This document shows, piece by piece, positions 8,624 to 17,821 of a DNA stretch of 64,000 nt. Made by a program: the position numbers and the translations under genes. The notes beneath the pieces were generated by a model that searched no databases, was not told the origin of the DNA, and worked only from the letters and a program-made list of their open reading frames with translations. Source of the DNA: an uncultured Alphaproteobacteria bacterium (lineage in GTDB: Bacteria > Pseudomonadota > Alphaproteobacteria > HIMB59); the NCBI GenBank assembly GCA_902599045.1, contig CACKEA010000001.1, forward strand, positions 140,985-204,984, written 5' to 3'. Numbering within the stretch: position 1 is the first letter of the stretch; every line of letters begins with the position of its first letter.

Positions 8624-9795
8624 TATATTTTCTCTAAAACTGAAACAAAAAAAATATCAGATCCCCCAATGTCTTTGAAACTTAGGGGATTAATAAAATA
8701 TCCATTTTGCCTTTTTATCATCTTATCTGTTTCAATACTGTGTATTTTAACATTTTTATGTTTTTGAATAATTTTATCAATAACATCGATTGTCTCAAAG
8801 GGATGAAAAGAACAAACAATATACACTAAAAACCCCCCATTATTCAGCATTTTCAGTGATTTCTCTAACATTTGTATTTGAGTTTTTTGATGTTTTTTTA
8901 TTTGAGATGGATCAATTTTTACAGTGACATCTGGATTTCTTCTAAAGGTTCCCAGAGCGCTGCATGGCGCATCCAATAAAATGGAATTAAATTTATCAGT
9001 AAATTTTTTCTTTAGAAAATCTAATTTTTGGATATTAATTTTTATATTTAAACGATTTAAGTTTTCTTCAAATTTATTAATCTGATTTTGAGACTTGTCT
9101 ATAGCCAATACATTAAATCCTAATGACTGCAGTAATATACTTTTACCCCCAGGTGCTGCACAAACATCAATCAAATTTTTGTCTTTATAAAATTTATGTA
9201 TTGAATTGATTACCTCAAAATTACCAATATCTTGAACAAAACATTCCCTATTTATTTTTTTTTCCAAAATTAATACTCTTTTACTATAAAGAGCATCTCT
9301 ATTATCTATTAAACTTATTTGATAATTTTTAGGTTTTATAAATAATGTTTCATAAATATAGTCCCTTATAGACTTACTTGAAAATATTTTATCAAGTACT
9401 TTTTTAAAATTAGGATAAATATTTTTTTCATATTTTATCTTGTTTTTATTTCTTAAAATATTTCTTAAAACAGCATTTACTAATTTTTCTTTTTTAAAAT
9501 CTTTACTAGTCTCTACAGTATCATTAACTACTGCGTAATGCGGCTTACTTGAGAAATTTAATAGTGTCAGACTAATTTTTAAAAGAGTTGCAATATTTTT
9601 TGGTGTTTTATCATTAATATATTTTACAAGTATCTTATTGTGATTTTCATAATTCCTATAATATTCTTGAAGTACTAAAAATAAAAAATTTCTCTTTATC
9701 TCTGGGTAAGTATTAACAACATGATCAATACTACTTCCTTGTTCAATTCTTTTGATTGAGTTATATAAATTTGTTGTATCGGATAAATTAGATAT
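8623..9795 (-). CDS. rsmB: 16S rRNA (cytosine-967-C5)-methyltransferase RsmB, non-ATG start
   Basis: The methyltransferase half is clear: SAM motif VCAAPGGKS, motif [17 protein letters not shown] with the catalytic Cys, and motif [12 protein letters not shown] with the second Cys. The first canonical start (TTG at 9267) would give only 214 residues and delete the NusB-like domain. The same frame is open without a stop from 9267 back to ~9804. It encodes that domain, including [10 protein letters not shown] and [13 protein letters not shown] typical of RsmB. No ATG, GTG or TTG occurs in this upstream stretch. I therefore place the start at the ATA at 9795, which overlaps the acs stop; ATT codons ~15-25 residues later are alternatives. 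Full length is about 390 residues against a usual ~430. Confidence 0.8.
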   Translation of the reverse strand: MSNLSDTTNLYNSIKRIEQGSSIDHVVNTYPEIKRNFLFLVLQEYYRNYENHNKILVKYINDKTPKNIATLLKISLTLLNFSSKPHYAVVNDTVETSKDFKKEKLVNAVLRNILRNKNKIKYEKNIYPNFKKVLDKIFSSKSIRDYIYETLFIKPKNYQISLIDNRDALYSKRVLILEKKINRECFVQDIGNFEVINSIHKFYKDKNLIDVCAAPGGKSILLQSLGFNVLAIDKSQNQINKFEENLNRLNIKINIQKLDFLKKKFTDKFNSILLDAPCSALGTFRRNPDVTVKIDPSQIKKHQKTQIQMLEKSLKMLNNGGFLVYIVCSFHPFETIDVIDKIIQKHKNVKIHSIETDKMIKRQNGYFINPLSFKDIGGSDIFFVSVLEKI

Positions 9796-11704
9796 TTTTA
9801 GACCCGTCTATTAAAGATTGAACAACATTTGGGTCCGCCAATGTTGATGTATCACCTAGTTGGTCTTGCTCTTTTGATGCTATCTTTCTTAAAATTCTTC
9901 TCATAATTTTACCTGATCTTGTTTTTGGAAGTCCTGGTGAGAATTGTAATTTATCTGGCGTTGCGATTGGACCTATTTTCTTTCTAATCCACTGGACAAG
10001 TTCTGTTTTCAAATCTTCACTTACTTGAACCCCCGTATTTGTTGTTACATAAGCATAGATACCCTGGCCTTTAATATCATGTGGATAACCTACTACCGCT
10101 GCTTCAGAAACTAATTCATGTTCAACAAAAGCACTTTCAATTTCAGCTGTCCCAAGCAAATGTCCAGACACATTGATACAATCATCTACCCTCCCAGTAA
10201 TCCAATAAAAACCATCTTTATCTCTTCGACATCCATCTCCTGTAAAATATTTTCCTTTGAACTGACTAAAATAAGTATCAATGAAACGCTGATGATCTCC
10301 ATAAACTGTTCTCATTTGGCCTGGCCAACTATCTAAAATACAAAGTTTACCCTCACACTCACCCTCTAAGACATTTCCATGATCATCAACTATTGCGGCA
10401 TCAATTCCAAAGTACGGTTGATTTGCACTTCCAGGTTTAAGCTCTGAAATACCAGGTATAGGTGAAATCAGATGCCCTCCTGTTTCCGTCTGCCACCAAG
10501 TATCAATCACAGGGCATTTATCTTTACCAACAATAGACGAATACCAATTCCATGCTTCTGGATTAATCGGCTCCCCAACCGTTCCTAAAATTCTTAGAGA
10601 ACTTAGGTCGCATTTTTCAATATAAGAATTACCCTCTTTCATCAAAGATCTTAATACAGTAGGGGCGGTATAAAATATATTGACTCTGTATTTTTCGCAA
10701 ATTTCCCAAAATCTTGAAAAATCTGGATAGTTGGGAACACCTTCAAAAAGTAATGTTGTGCCACCATTTGCTAGAGGGCCGTAAACAGAATAAGAATGTC
10801 CTGTTATCCACCCCGCGTCCGCAGTGCACCAGTAAATATCTCCAGGGTGATAATCAAAAGAATATTTATGTGTAAACGAGGCATATACTAAATACCCACC
10901 TGTAGTGTGAAGAACCCCTTTAGGTTTACCAGTTGAGCCAGATGTATATAAAATGAAAAGAGGATCCTCAGCGCTCATAGAGACACACTCACATTGATCA
11001 TCTACTTCTTTAATTAATTCATCGTAATAAAAATTGTTAACACAATGTAAGTCGTCTTTAGTATTAGTGTACCGAACTACTAAAGTTTTTATAGAGTCAT
11101 CACAGTCCTCTAATGCTGTGTTAATATATTTTTTTAATGGAATTATTTTACCACCACGCATTCCCTCATCAGCAGTAATGACAAACTGAGATTTGCAATC
11201 TTTAATACGTCCCGCAATTGATTCTGGGGCGAAGCCCCCAAATATAACAGAATGTATTGCCCCTATTCTTGCACAAGCCAACATAGCAAAAGCAACCTCA
11301 GGGATCATAGTTAAATAAATTGTGACAACATCGCCTTTTTTGACACCAAGTTTTTTTAAAACATTGGCGAATTTACTTATTTCTGACTTTAATTCTTTGT
11401 AAGTATACGTTTTATTTTGACTTGTCTCATCACCCTCCCAAATAATTGCTATTTCTTCGGGTTGTGTTTCTGCATGTCTGTCTACGCAGTTATAACAAAC
11501 ATTTAATTCTCCGTCCTCAAACCACTTGATAGACACATCCCCATCGTAATTAGTATTTTTAATTTTAGTGAAATCTTTAAACCAAGAGAGTTGTGATTTC
11601 GCAATCTTAGACCAGAATTGCTCTTTATCTTTAAATGACTCAGCATACATTTCCTCGTACTGATCTTTAGATAAAAGGGGATTTGATAATTTAAATTCTC
11701 TCAT
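9788..11704 (-). CDS. acs: Acetyl-CoA synthetase (AMP-forming)
   Basis: Activates acetate to acetyl-CoA through acetyl-AMP. It has the full ANL-superfamily set: phosphate loop [23 protein letters not shown], the YFTGDG hinge region and the C-terminal catalytic/acetylatable lysine in [13 protein letters not shown]. The ACS-specific N-terminal extension ([16 protein letters not shown]) is present. The length of ~638 residues is typical. I prefer the ATG at 11704; a GTG at 11713 is also possible. The gene overlaps the EVE gene upstream and its stop overlaps the inferred rsmB start. Confidence 0.97.
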   Translation of the reverse strand: MREFKLSNPLLSKDQYEEMYAESFKDKEQFWSKIAKSQLSWFKDFTKIKNTNYDGDVSIKWFEDGELNVCYNCVDRHAETQPEEIAIIWEGDETSQNKTYTYKELKSEISKFANVLKKLGVKKGDVVTIYLTMIPEVAFAMLACARIGAIHSVIFGGFAPESIAGRIKDCKSQFVITADEGMRGGKIIPLKKYINTALEDCDDSIKTLVVRYTNTKDDLHCVNNFYYDELIKEVDDQCECVSMSAEDPLFILYTSGSTGKPKGVLHTTGGYLVYASFTHKYSFDYHPGDIYWCTADAGWITGHSYSVYGPLANGGTTLLFEGVPNYPDFSRFWEICEKYRVNIFYTAPTVLRSLMKEGNSYIEKCDLSSLRILGTVGEPINPEAWNWYSSIVGKDKCPVIDTWWQTETGGHLISPIPGISELKPGSANQPYFGIDAAIVDDHGNVLEGECEGKLCILDSWPGQMRTVYGDHQRFIDTYFSQFKGKYFTGDGCRRDKDGFYWITGRVDDCINVSGHLLGTAEIESAFVEHELVSEAAVVGYPHDIKGQGIYAYVTTNTGVQVSEDLKTELVQWIRKKIGPIATPDKLQFSPGLPKTRSGKIMRRILRKIASKEQDQLGDTSTLADPNVVQSLIDGSKNI

Positions 11705-12119
11705 TTTTTTCACTCATCTTCATCAATTTATTCCATTGTCTCAAAGTAACGGGCATCACACTTAACCGAGCTTGTTTTACGAGAGGAAAGTCTTGAAAAA
11801 AAGGATCTGCTTTTATTTCAGATAGATAAACTTCTTTTAGACCTCTAACATAGGTTACATCAACCATTCCAAATATTCCTTTTTTATCTGTGTGGTCTGG
11901 ATAATATTCCTTTGTAACCTTAACAATTCCCTTAATCGCCTTTTCTGTAACGGAGTGATAAAACAAACATTCATCACCTTTTTTCATCTTTTTCATATTA
12001 CTAGCTGCTTGATAGTTTCTTACGCCATCCCAGTGTTCTGTTTTTTTCTTTTTTTGTTGCTCCCATGACCAAGAACTAGGTTCTGATTTAAGTAGCCAAT
12101 AATTTTTAGAAGTTTTCAT
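11691..12119 (-). CDS. EVE-domain (PUA-fold) protein
   Basis: A 142-residue single-domain protein of the EVE family (thymocyte nuclear protein 1-like). It begins with the hallmark [13 protein letters not shown] and continues with [12 protein letters not shown] and [15 protein letters not shown] domains bind modified bases in RNA or DNA, and stand-alone bacterial members are probably RNA-related readers. It overlaps tsaD upstream by 14 bp and acs downstream by 14-23 bp. The neighbouring tRNA/rRNA modification genes (tsaD, rsmB) fit an RNA role, but that is inference. Confidence 0.92.
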   Translation of the reverse strand: MKTSKNYWLLKSEPSSWSWEQQKKKKTEHWDGVRNYQAASNMKKMKKGDECLFYHSVTEKAIKGIVKVTKEYYPDHTDKKGIFGMVDVTYVRGLKEVYLSEIKADPFFQDFPLVKQARLSVMPVTLRQWNKLMKMSEKNERI

Positions 12120-13122
12120 GTATCAATATGTTGGGTGTCGGTCTGACATTGTAATTATTTAATTTAATTTTTCTAGCCTTCATAATTTCGATAGCATTCC
12201 AACCTATCATTGCAGCATTATCAGTACATAAGGATAAAGGCACCTGATGGAAATTGAGCTCTTTACTTGCAATAAATTTTCGAAGTTGTGTATTCAAATA
12301 TTTATTTGCTGCCACCCCACCACAAATGGAAAAATCATTAATTGATATATTATCTTTTTTTAATTGTGCAAGGCTATTTAAAATTTTAATTTCAAATACT
12401 TTAGATATGGTGTGTTGAAATGAAGCTGAGAAATCTTTCAAAAAAATTTTTGTTTTTTTATTTTTTCTTATGACATTTAACGCTGATGTTTTTAAACCTG
12501 AAAAAGAAAAATCACAATTAGTTTTTTTTGTTAAAGGCATTGGTAGTTTAAATTTTTTATTATTACCTCTGAAGGCTAACTTTTCTATTTCTGGACCACC
12601 AGGGTAACCCAATCCTAAGCCTTTAGCCACTTTGTCGAAACACTCACCTGCAGAGTCATCAATAGTCGATCCGAGAGTTATAAACTCATTTGAACTTTTA
12701 ACTAAGACTAGTGCAGTGTTCCCTCCAGAGACAAGCAAACATAAATATGGAAATTTAATATCAGATACGAGTCGAGGGGATAATAAATGAGCTTGTAGGT
12801 GATTGATCGGAATAAGTTTAATGTTCTTAGATATTGACAAACCTTTTGCAAAAGACGATCCAACAATTAATCCCCCAATCAATCCCGGTCCAAATGTTGC
12901 AGCAATTGCTGAAATATTTGAGAAATTAATTTTTTTGATAGATTGGCCTAACAAATCTAAGATTTCTAAATGTTGTCTTGCTGCCATTTCTGGTATGACG
13001 CCACCATGATCTTTATGAAATTTTTTATGATTAATAGTTTCAAGAAACTCAATGTTTTTATCATCATTTACAATGGATATCGAAGTATCATCACAAGAAC
13101 TTTCTATTGCCAAAACTTTCAT
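12106..13122 (-). CDS. tsaD: tRNA threonylcarbamoyladenosine transferase TsaD
   Basis: Transfers the threonylcarbamoyl group to A37 of ANN-decoding tRNAs, together with TsaB and TsaE. Typical markers are AIESSCDDTS at the N-terminus, DHGGVIPEMAARQH, the metal-binding histidines in NHLQAHLL, SGGNTALV, and the late CGGVAANKYLN. The 338-residue length is standard. It is the first gene of the leftward run that goes through EVE, acs, rsmB, rpe and purH. Only 29 bp separate it from the divergent Mic60-like gene, so the two promoters must overlap each other or the coding ends. Confidence 0.97.
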   Translation of the reverse strand: MKVLAIESSCDDTSISIVNDDKNIEFLETINHKKFHKDHGGVIPEMAARQHLEILDLLGQSIKKINFSNISAIAATFGPGLIGGLIVGSSFAKGLSISKNIKLIPINHLQAHLLSPRLVSDIKFPYLCLLVSGGNTALVLVKSSNEFITLGSTIDDSAGECFDKVAKGLGLGYPGGPEIEKLAFRGNNKKFKLPMPLTKKTNCDFSFSGLKTSALNVIRKNKKTKIFLKDFSASFQHTISKVFEIKILNSLAQLKKDNISINDFSICGGVAANKYLNTQLRKFIASKELNFHQVPLSLCTDNAAMIGWNAIEIMKARKIKLNNYNVRPTPNILIHENF

Positions 13123-13151
13123 TATTATAAAAAAATATAGATTCTTATTGA

Positions 13152-13949
13152 ATGTCTGAAAATCAAAAAAATGACAGTAAAAAAAGCTTTCTTCAACGAA
13201 ATCTTTCTTTAATTATTATCTTTTTAATCGTAATTACTATAGGCGTAGGCTATTTGTATCGAAATAACCTTTTGTTATTGGATATACCTCAGTTTAGTGA
13301 GTCAAAGCAAGAAACTCAAACACCAGTTATTGAAAAAGATACACTTTCGGTTAATGACTTAAACAATAAAGAGCTCGAAGATAAAGTTGATCGCCTCGAG
13401 TCTTTAATACTAGAACTAGCACAAAATGTTCAAAATATACCACAGCCCACAATAGTTCAGCCTGAGCCAAAACCTCAACAAATTACCCTATCCAATGATG
13501 AAGCATATGAATTAATTTTATCTATCAATCAAATTATTATTAATATTGATCAACAACAAATTCGAAATAAACATATCCAAAAACTTCAAAATCAATATTT
13601 ATTTTTTAAAAATGAAAAATTTGAGGAACTACTCACAATCCCCGATTATACATATTCAATTCAGCAACTACAAATTAATGAAAATAAATATGTCCAAAAA
13701 GAGTTTATGAAAAAAAATAATTTTCAGTGGTTTAAAAGAATTATCGAGAATATTTTTGAAATTCAAATTACAAAAAATTCATCAGAACCTTTACCATCAT
13801 TTATAAATGCGATAAATAATCGTCAATATGCAAAGGCAATAATCGAATACGAAAAATTAAATCCCAACCAAAAAATATTTTTTAAATCGTCTTACCAGCT
13901 CGCACAAATCTATAATGATAATCAAAATTTTTTAGAGAATATGATTTAA
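13152..13949 (+). CDS. Mic60/mitofilin-like inner-membrane protein (short form)
   Basis: A 265-residue protein with a cytoplasmic Lys-rich N-terminus and one membrane helix (residues ~18-35, LIIIFLIVITIGVGYLY). A predicted coiled coil follows (around ELEDKVDRLESLILELAQ), with a Pro/Gln-rich linker and a helical C-terminal domain. This is the architecture of alphaproteobacterial Mic60 (COG4223), which bends the inner membrane. Placement between tsaD and a HemY-type gene matches the known alphaproteobacterial neighbourhood, though hemC and hemD are absent. The primary sequence alone is weak, so the assignment rests on topology plus context. Confidence 0.6.
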   Translation: MSENQKNDSKKSFLQRNLSLIIIFLIVITIGVGYLYRNNLLLLDIPQFSESKQETQTPVIEKDTLSVNDLNNKELEDKVDRLESLILELAQNVQNIPQPTIVQPEPKPQQITLSNDEAYELILSINQIIINIDQQQIRNKHIQKLQNQYLFFKNEKFEELLTIPDYTYSIQQLQINENKYVQKEFMKKNNFQWFKRIIENIFEIQITKNSSEPLPSFINAINNRQYAKAIIEYEKLNPNQKIFFKSSYQLAQIYNDNQNFLENMI

Positions 13950-14380
13950 TGATAAGGCTGCTGATAATTTTAATAATTTTTGTCACTGGTTACGGTGCTC
14001 TTTTTTACTTGTTTAACAATGCTGGTAACTTGTCTCTTGTTTTAGGTATATGGCAATTAGGTATACCCATTGTTCAATTTCTTTTTGTCTTGATCACATT
14101 TATAATTCTTTTAATTCTATTTTCATATGCCTTTACCAAACTTTTTATTTATCCACGTGCTGCATATATGCGCTACAAATCTTCTAATGAACAAAAGGGC
14201 TTAGAGCATTTAAGAGACGCATTAGTTGCAATTACCGAGGGTAATACAGATAAAGCAGCGCAAAGTCAGAAAAAATTTAAAAAATATTTAGGCAGAGACC
14301 CCTTGAATAAAATCCTGCAAACACAAATTAAAAAAACAAAAGAGCTAAAAATAGTTAACGTAGAAAAAGGATCTGATTAA
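13949..14380 (+). CDS. HemY N-terminal domain protein, without TPR part
   Basis: A 143-residue membrane protein with two N-terminal hydrophobic helices (residues ~1-24 and ~40-68), then RAAYMRYKSSNEQKGLEHLRDALVAI. That block resembles the start of the HemY (porphyrin-associated TPR) family. Normal HemY is ~400-500 residues with many TPRs; here the protein ends after roughly one repeat, with a proper stop. The start overlaps the Mic60-like stop (TAATGA). The end overlaps the convergent DMT transporter by 4 bp. Confidence 0.6.
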   Translation: MIRLLIILIIFVTGYGALFYLFNNAGNLSLVLGIWQLGIPIVQFLFVLITFIILLILFSYAFTKLFIYPRAAYMRYKSSNEQKGLEHLRDALVAITEGNTDKAAQSQKKFKKYLGRDPLNKILQTQIKKTKELKIVNVEKGSD

Positions 14381-15261
14381 CTTAAAAAAATAATACCTGC
14401 CCCAAAGCAAGTCAAAGAAGCTCCAATCACCGCTAGATGACCTGCATAATTTTTAGTTACAATCCATAATATTGGAATAATCATTATAGGCATCGTGCTT
14501 GATAATGTTGAAATAATTCCAGGGTCACCATTTTTAAGTGCAATAATCAACATTGTCATACCAACACCCATTCCCATAAAACCCAGAAAAATACTGTACA
14601 AAGTTTTTTTGACATCTTTCATTTTTTCTAAAAGATTATTATTTTTTAAAAACCCTAAGCTAAAAAACATTAATACTGCCGCAGTTACAACTCTTACATA
14701 AGATACAATAATAGGATCTGTTGCTTCAAGAGCAGGCTTCATAAGAATGATCCCGATAGCTTGGCAAAGAGCTAGCCCCGCACCTGCAAATAATCCTACA
14801 TATTTATTTCCCTGAATATTTTCCAAGTCATCATCAGGAATTGTTCGGTTAAATTGAATTGCAACTATTATCCCGAAAAAAATTAAACAACACCCAATCA
14901 GCTCGATCATTGAGGGCAGCGTTTGTAAAAAAATTTCTGCTAAGATAATTGTAAAAGGAATTTGTAAGGAAAACAATAAAGCTTGTCTTCTAGGACCTAG
15001 CCTTTTAAGGCAAATAAATAAAAATGTATCTCCTATTATAATGCCAACAACAGAAGATAAGAAAATTGCTATAAATATTGATTTATCAAAATATATAGGA
15101 TCCCAATTAAAAATAACGTAGGGTAAGAAGAGGACTATGATACCTAATAGTCTTAATAGGTTATAATTATAGCTCCCAAAATATCTAACAATTCTAGTTG
15201 CTGATAAAGCCACCATAGACCATGTGGCTGCAGCACCAATAGCTAGAATATATCCAATCAC
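14377..15261 (-). CDS. DMT-superfamily (EamA) transporter
   Basis: A 294-residue protein with about ten membrane helices arranged as two EamA repeats. The first spans roughly residues 1-135 (WSMVALSATRIVRYFGS...LGPRRQALLFSLQIPFTIILAEI) and the second roughly 150-290 (SYVRVVTAAVLMFFS...LSSTMPIMIIPILWI). Such proteins export or import small metabolites; the substrate is unknown. The gene lies just downstream of the Bax-inhibitor gene's terminator on the same strand, so it probably has its own promoter in the 15262-15310 interval. Confidence 0.88.
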   Translation of the reverse strand: MIGYILAIGAAATWSMVALSATRIVRYFGSYNYNLLRLLGIIVLFLPYVIFNWDPIYFDKSIFIAIFLSSVVGIIIGDTFLFICLKRLGPRRQALLFSLQIPFTIILAEIFLQTLPSMIELIGCCLIFFGIIVAIQFNRTIPDDDLENIQGNKYVGLFAGAGLALCQAIGIILMKPALEATDPIIVSYVRVVTAAVLMFFSLGFLKNNNLLEKMKDVKKTLYSIFLGFMGMGVGMTMLIIALKNGDPGIISTLSSTMPIMIIPILWIVTKNYAGHLAVIGASLTCFGAGIIFLS

Positions 15262-15307
15262 GCGAGGATATTAATGAGAAATGAAATAATTGATATGTTA
15301 AACTAGT

Positions 15308-15337
15308 AAAAAAAAAGGGGCCCATAACGACCCCTTA
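15308..15337 (-). terminator. Rho-independent terminator of the Bax-inhibitor gene
   Basis: On the minus strand AAGGGG and CCCCTT form a G/C-rich stem around a ten-base loop, followed directly by a run of nine or more T. It begins 21 bp after the stop codon of the Bax-inhibitor gene and separates it from the DMT transporter gene. Confidence 0.85.
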
Positions 15338-15357
15338 AAATTAAATTGAAGCTTTAA

Positions 15358-16065
15358 TTATCTTCTTTGACCAAACAACTGCATCAACATTATGAACAGA
15401 TTTATAAAGTCTAAGTATAATGTCAGTGCACCCATGATGGCAGCTTTTCCTGCAAAAGCAGTTCCAGCAACCTGGTAATAAGTTGATTTAATTCTTTGTG
15501 TATCGTATGCAGTTAATCCTACAAACACCAATACACCCACACATGAAATTACAAATTGCATTGCTGAGCTTTGTAAAAAGATATTCACAATACTTGCAAT
15601 AATAATTCCTATTAGTCCCATGATTAGAAATGAACCAAACTTAGTTAAATCACGCTTCGTTGTATATCCGTAGATACTCATTGCAGCAAAAGTACAGCTA
15701 GTTATTAAAAATACTCTAACTATGCTTACGCCTGTAAAAACTATGAATATATAAGACAGTGATATTCCCATTACTGCAGCAAAAGCCCAAAATGTCATTT
15801 GAGCGGCAGACAGGGACATCTTTTGTAATCTTGCACCTAAAAAGAAAATAAATCCAAGTGGAGCGAGCATTACAACCCATTGAAGCGCAGTGCCATAAAT
15901 AGCCCCCATTAAAGTAGGAGACTGAGAAAATCCCCATGCCACTAAACCACTAATCGCTAAACCAGATGTCATATAATTATAGACTTTCATCATATAATCT
16001 CTAAGTCCCTGATCTATTGCTGTAGATTGTGACTGCGAATAGGTATTTTGTTTTAATTCGACCAT
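15358..16065 (-). CDS. Bax inhibitor-1 family membrane protein (YbhL/YccA-like)
   Basis: A 235-residue protein with seven hydrophobic segments and the BI-1 family marks: LRDYMMKVYNYMTSGL near the N-terminus, the internal SIYGYTTKRDLTKFGSFL, and the C-terminal LTAYDTQRIK plus GALTLYLDFINLFIMLMQLF. Bacterial members are pH-sensitive Ca2+ leak channels or FtsH regulators. It is monocistronic, with an intrinsic terminator behind it and a 70-bp divergent region shared with the aldo-keto reductase gene. Confidence 0.93.
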   Translation of the reverse strand: MVELKQNTYSQSQSTAIDQGLRDYMMKVYNYMTSGLAISGLVAWGFSQSPTLMGAIYGTALQWVVMLAPLGFIFFLGARLQKMSLSAAQMTFWAFAAVMGISLSYIFIVFTGVSIVRVFLITSCTFAAMSIYGYTTKRDLTKFGSFLIMGLIGIIIASIVNIFLQSSAMQFVISCVGVLVFVGLTAYDTQRIKSTYYQVAGTAFAGKAAIMGALTLYLDFINLFIMLMQLFGQRR

Positions 16066-16135
16066 TGTTTCTCCTTAATAAAACTAATATGGCTATTATC
16101 TTGATATTTTTCAAGTAAAACCGTATGAATATTTT

Positions 16136-17173
16136 ATGAAATTCAAGCCTCTGGGAAACACAGACCTTCAAGTAAGCCTTATTTGTTTGGGAACAATGAC
16201 GTGGGGCGAACAAAACACCGAAAATGACGCATTTGAGCAAATGGATTACTCCTTGGAACAAGGGGTAAACTTCTTTGACACAGCAGAATATTACTCTGTC
16301 AAAGGCAAAGAAAATACCTATGGCGTTACTGAAAAAATTATTGGTAATTGGTTTAAACAAAAAAATAACAGAGAAAAAATAATTTTAGCATCGAAGGTCG
16401 CTGGCCCTGATGTAAGATGGATAAGAGGTGGTGGTCTGCAATTTCACGAGAAACACTTTACCGAAGCGCTGGAGGGTAGTTTAAAAAGACTTCAAACAGA
16501 TTACATAGACCTCTATCAACTACACTGGCCTGAAAGGAAAACAAATTTTTTTGGAAGATTAGGATATAAAAATTATAAGCAAGAAAAAGAATGGACACCC
16601 TTTGAAGAAATCTTGGAGACAGCAAAAAAATTTGTAGATCAAGGGAAAATCAGATATTTAGGATTATCTAATGAAACACCTTACGGTCTTTCTAATTATA
16701 TTAATTTGTCCAACTATAAAAATTTACCAAGGGTAATGTCTGTGCAAAACCCTTATAGTTTATTAAATCGTACCTATGAAGTGGGGATGTCTGAGATATC
16801 CTTAAGAGATCAGGTAGGTTTATTAGCCTACTCTCCTTTAGCTTGCGGAGTGCTGACAGGCAAATATCGAAACTCCAAAAAACCTGAAGGAGCCAGACTT
16901 ACAATTTGGGATGATTGGACAAGGTACACCAATGAAAGATCAATTAATGCGACAGATCAATATTGTAAAATTGCAGAAAACCACGGATTAACTCCCACAG
17001 AGTTATCATTGGCATTTGTGAACCAACAGGACTTTGTGACAAGCAATATCATTGGTGCAACAAAGATGGACCAGTTAAAAGAGAATATAAAATCAGCAGA
17101 TATAGAGCTCTCCAAACAAATACTAGATGAGATTGATGAGGTGCATGAAGACAACCCATCCCCTGCACCTTAA
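16136..17173 (+). CDS. Aldo/keto reductase, Tas-like
   Basis: A 345-residue NADP(H)-dependent oxidoreductase of the AKR superfamily. The barrel begins KFKPLGNTDLQVSLICLGTM. The catalytic tetrad can be placed at Asp and Tyr in FFDTAEYYSV, Lys in ILASKVAG and His in LYQLHWPE. The cofactor-binding C-terminus includes LLAYSPLACGVLTGKY. The length and the inserted loop after QLHWPERK resemble E. coli Tas. The substrate is unknown. The pterin dehydratase gene follows 3 bp downstream, so the two are probably co-transcribed. Confidence 0.92.
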   Translation: MKFKPLGNTDLQVSLICLGTMTWGEQNTENDAFEQMDYSLEQGVNFFDTAEYYSVKGKENTYGVTEKIIGNWFKQKNNREKIILASKVAGPDVRWIRGGGLQFHEKHFTEALEGSLKRLQTDYIDLYQLHWPERKTNFFGRLGYKNYKQEKEWTPFEEILETAKKFVDQGKIRYLGLSNETPYGLSNYINLSNYKNLPRVMSVQNPYSLLNRTYEVGMSEISLRDQVGLLAYSPLACGVLTGKYRNSKKPEGARLTIWDDWTRYTNERSINATDQYCKIAENHGLTPTELSLAFVNQQDFVTSNIIGATKMDQLKENIKSADIELSKQILDEIDEVHEDNPSPAP

Positions 17174-17176
17174 AAA

Positions 17177-17419
17177 ATGACTGAATGGCCAAAAGATAAT
17201 CAAGGAAGAATAACAAAAACTTTTGTTTTTAAAAATTACCGAAAAAGCTTTGCATTTACTAGTCAAGTCGCAATGCTATCTGAAAAAAAAAATCACCACC
17301 CCCAAATAATTTTAGATTACGGCAGTGTCACCATCGCTCTTATTTCTCATGACGTTCAGAAAGTCACCCAAAGAGATCTAGATTTAGCAGAGCAAATCGA
17401 TAAACTTTATCAAGAATGA
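17177..17419 (+). CDS. 4a-hydroxytetrahydrobiopterin dehydratase (PCD/DCoH-like)
   Basis: An 80-residue protein of the pterin-4a-carbinolamine dehydratase fold. It shows the substrate-site histidines in KKNHHPQIILDYGSVTIAL and the C-terminal SHDVQKVTQRDLDLAEQID typical of the family. Normal members are 95-110 residues; the missing part is the N-terminal helix, so this is a minimal form. With no phenylalanine hydroxylase gene in view, its role may be in molybdopterin or folate chemistry instead (inference). It overlaps the DUF3429 gene by 4 bp. Confidence 0.88.
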   Translation: MTEWPKDNQGRITKTFVFKNYRKSFAFTSQVAMLSEKKNHHPQIILDYGSVTIALISHDVQKVTQRDLDLAEQIDKLYQE

Positions 17420-17814
17420 TTTACCTGATAGGTATTCCTGGTTTAATTCCTTTTTATCTTTGTTTTTATAATATCGATTTAATCTTTCTTGATTTTGATA
17501 AAGATATGCTTGTTTATTATTCTGCAGTAATCATGTCATTTTTAGGCGCCGTATATTGGGGTGTTTATTTGCAATCAAAAAATAATATTGCAATTTTATT
17601 TAGTGTCTGCCCTGCAGTTTATGCATTTTTAGTGTTAGCCTTTGATTTAAAATTTAATGAAACAATTGGGTTTTTTATCATCGGCTACTTCATCGTTTTA
17701 TGTTTTGATTTCTTTTTTTATTTTAAAGAAAAAATAATTCAAACTGACTATTTCATATTAAGGTTAATGTTAACTGCAGGTATCGCCCCAGCGCACATAT
17801 TATATATTATCTAG
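17416..17814 (+). CDS. DUF3429 family membrane protein
   Basis: A 132-residue protein with four to five hydrophobic helices. The DUF3429 signature is the segment YSAVIMSFLGAVYWGVYL (residues ~34-51), preceded by the IPGLIPF start. The function of the family is unknown. It is coupled to the pterin dehydratase by an ATGA overlap and converges on the chrR gene with a 7-bp gap. Confidence 0.8.
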   Translation: MIYLIGIPGLIPFYLCFYNIDLIFLDFDKDMLVYYSAVIMSFLGAVYWGVYLQSKNNIAILFSVCPAVYAFLVLAFDLKFNETIGFFIIGYFIVLCFDFFFYFKEKIIQTDYFILRLMLTAGIAPAHILYII

Positions 17815-17821
17815 ATTAAAA

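Noticed and set aside
8623..9795. Frameshift or nonsense mutation splitting rsmB
   Set aside because: I reread the minus strand base by base: the frame is continuous with no stop, and only the start codon is non-canonical.
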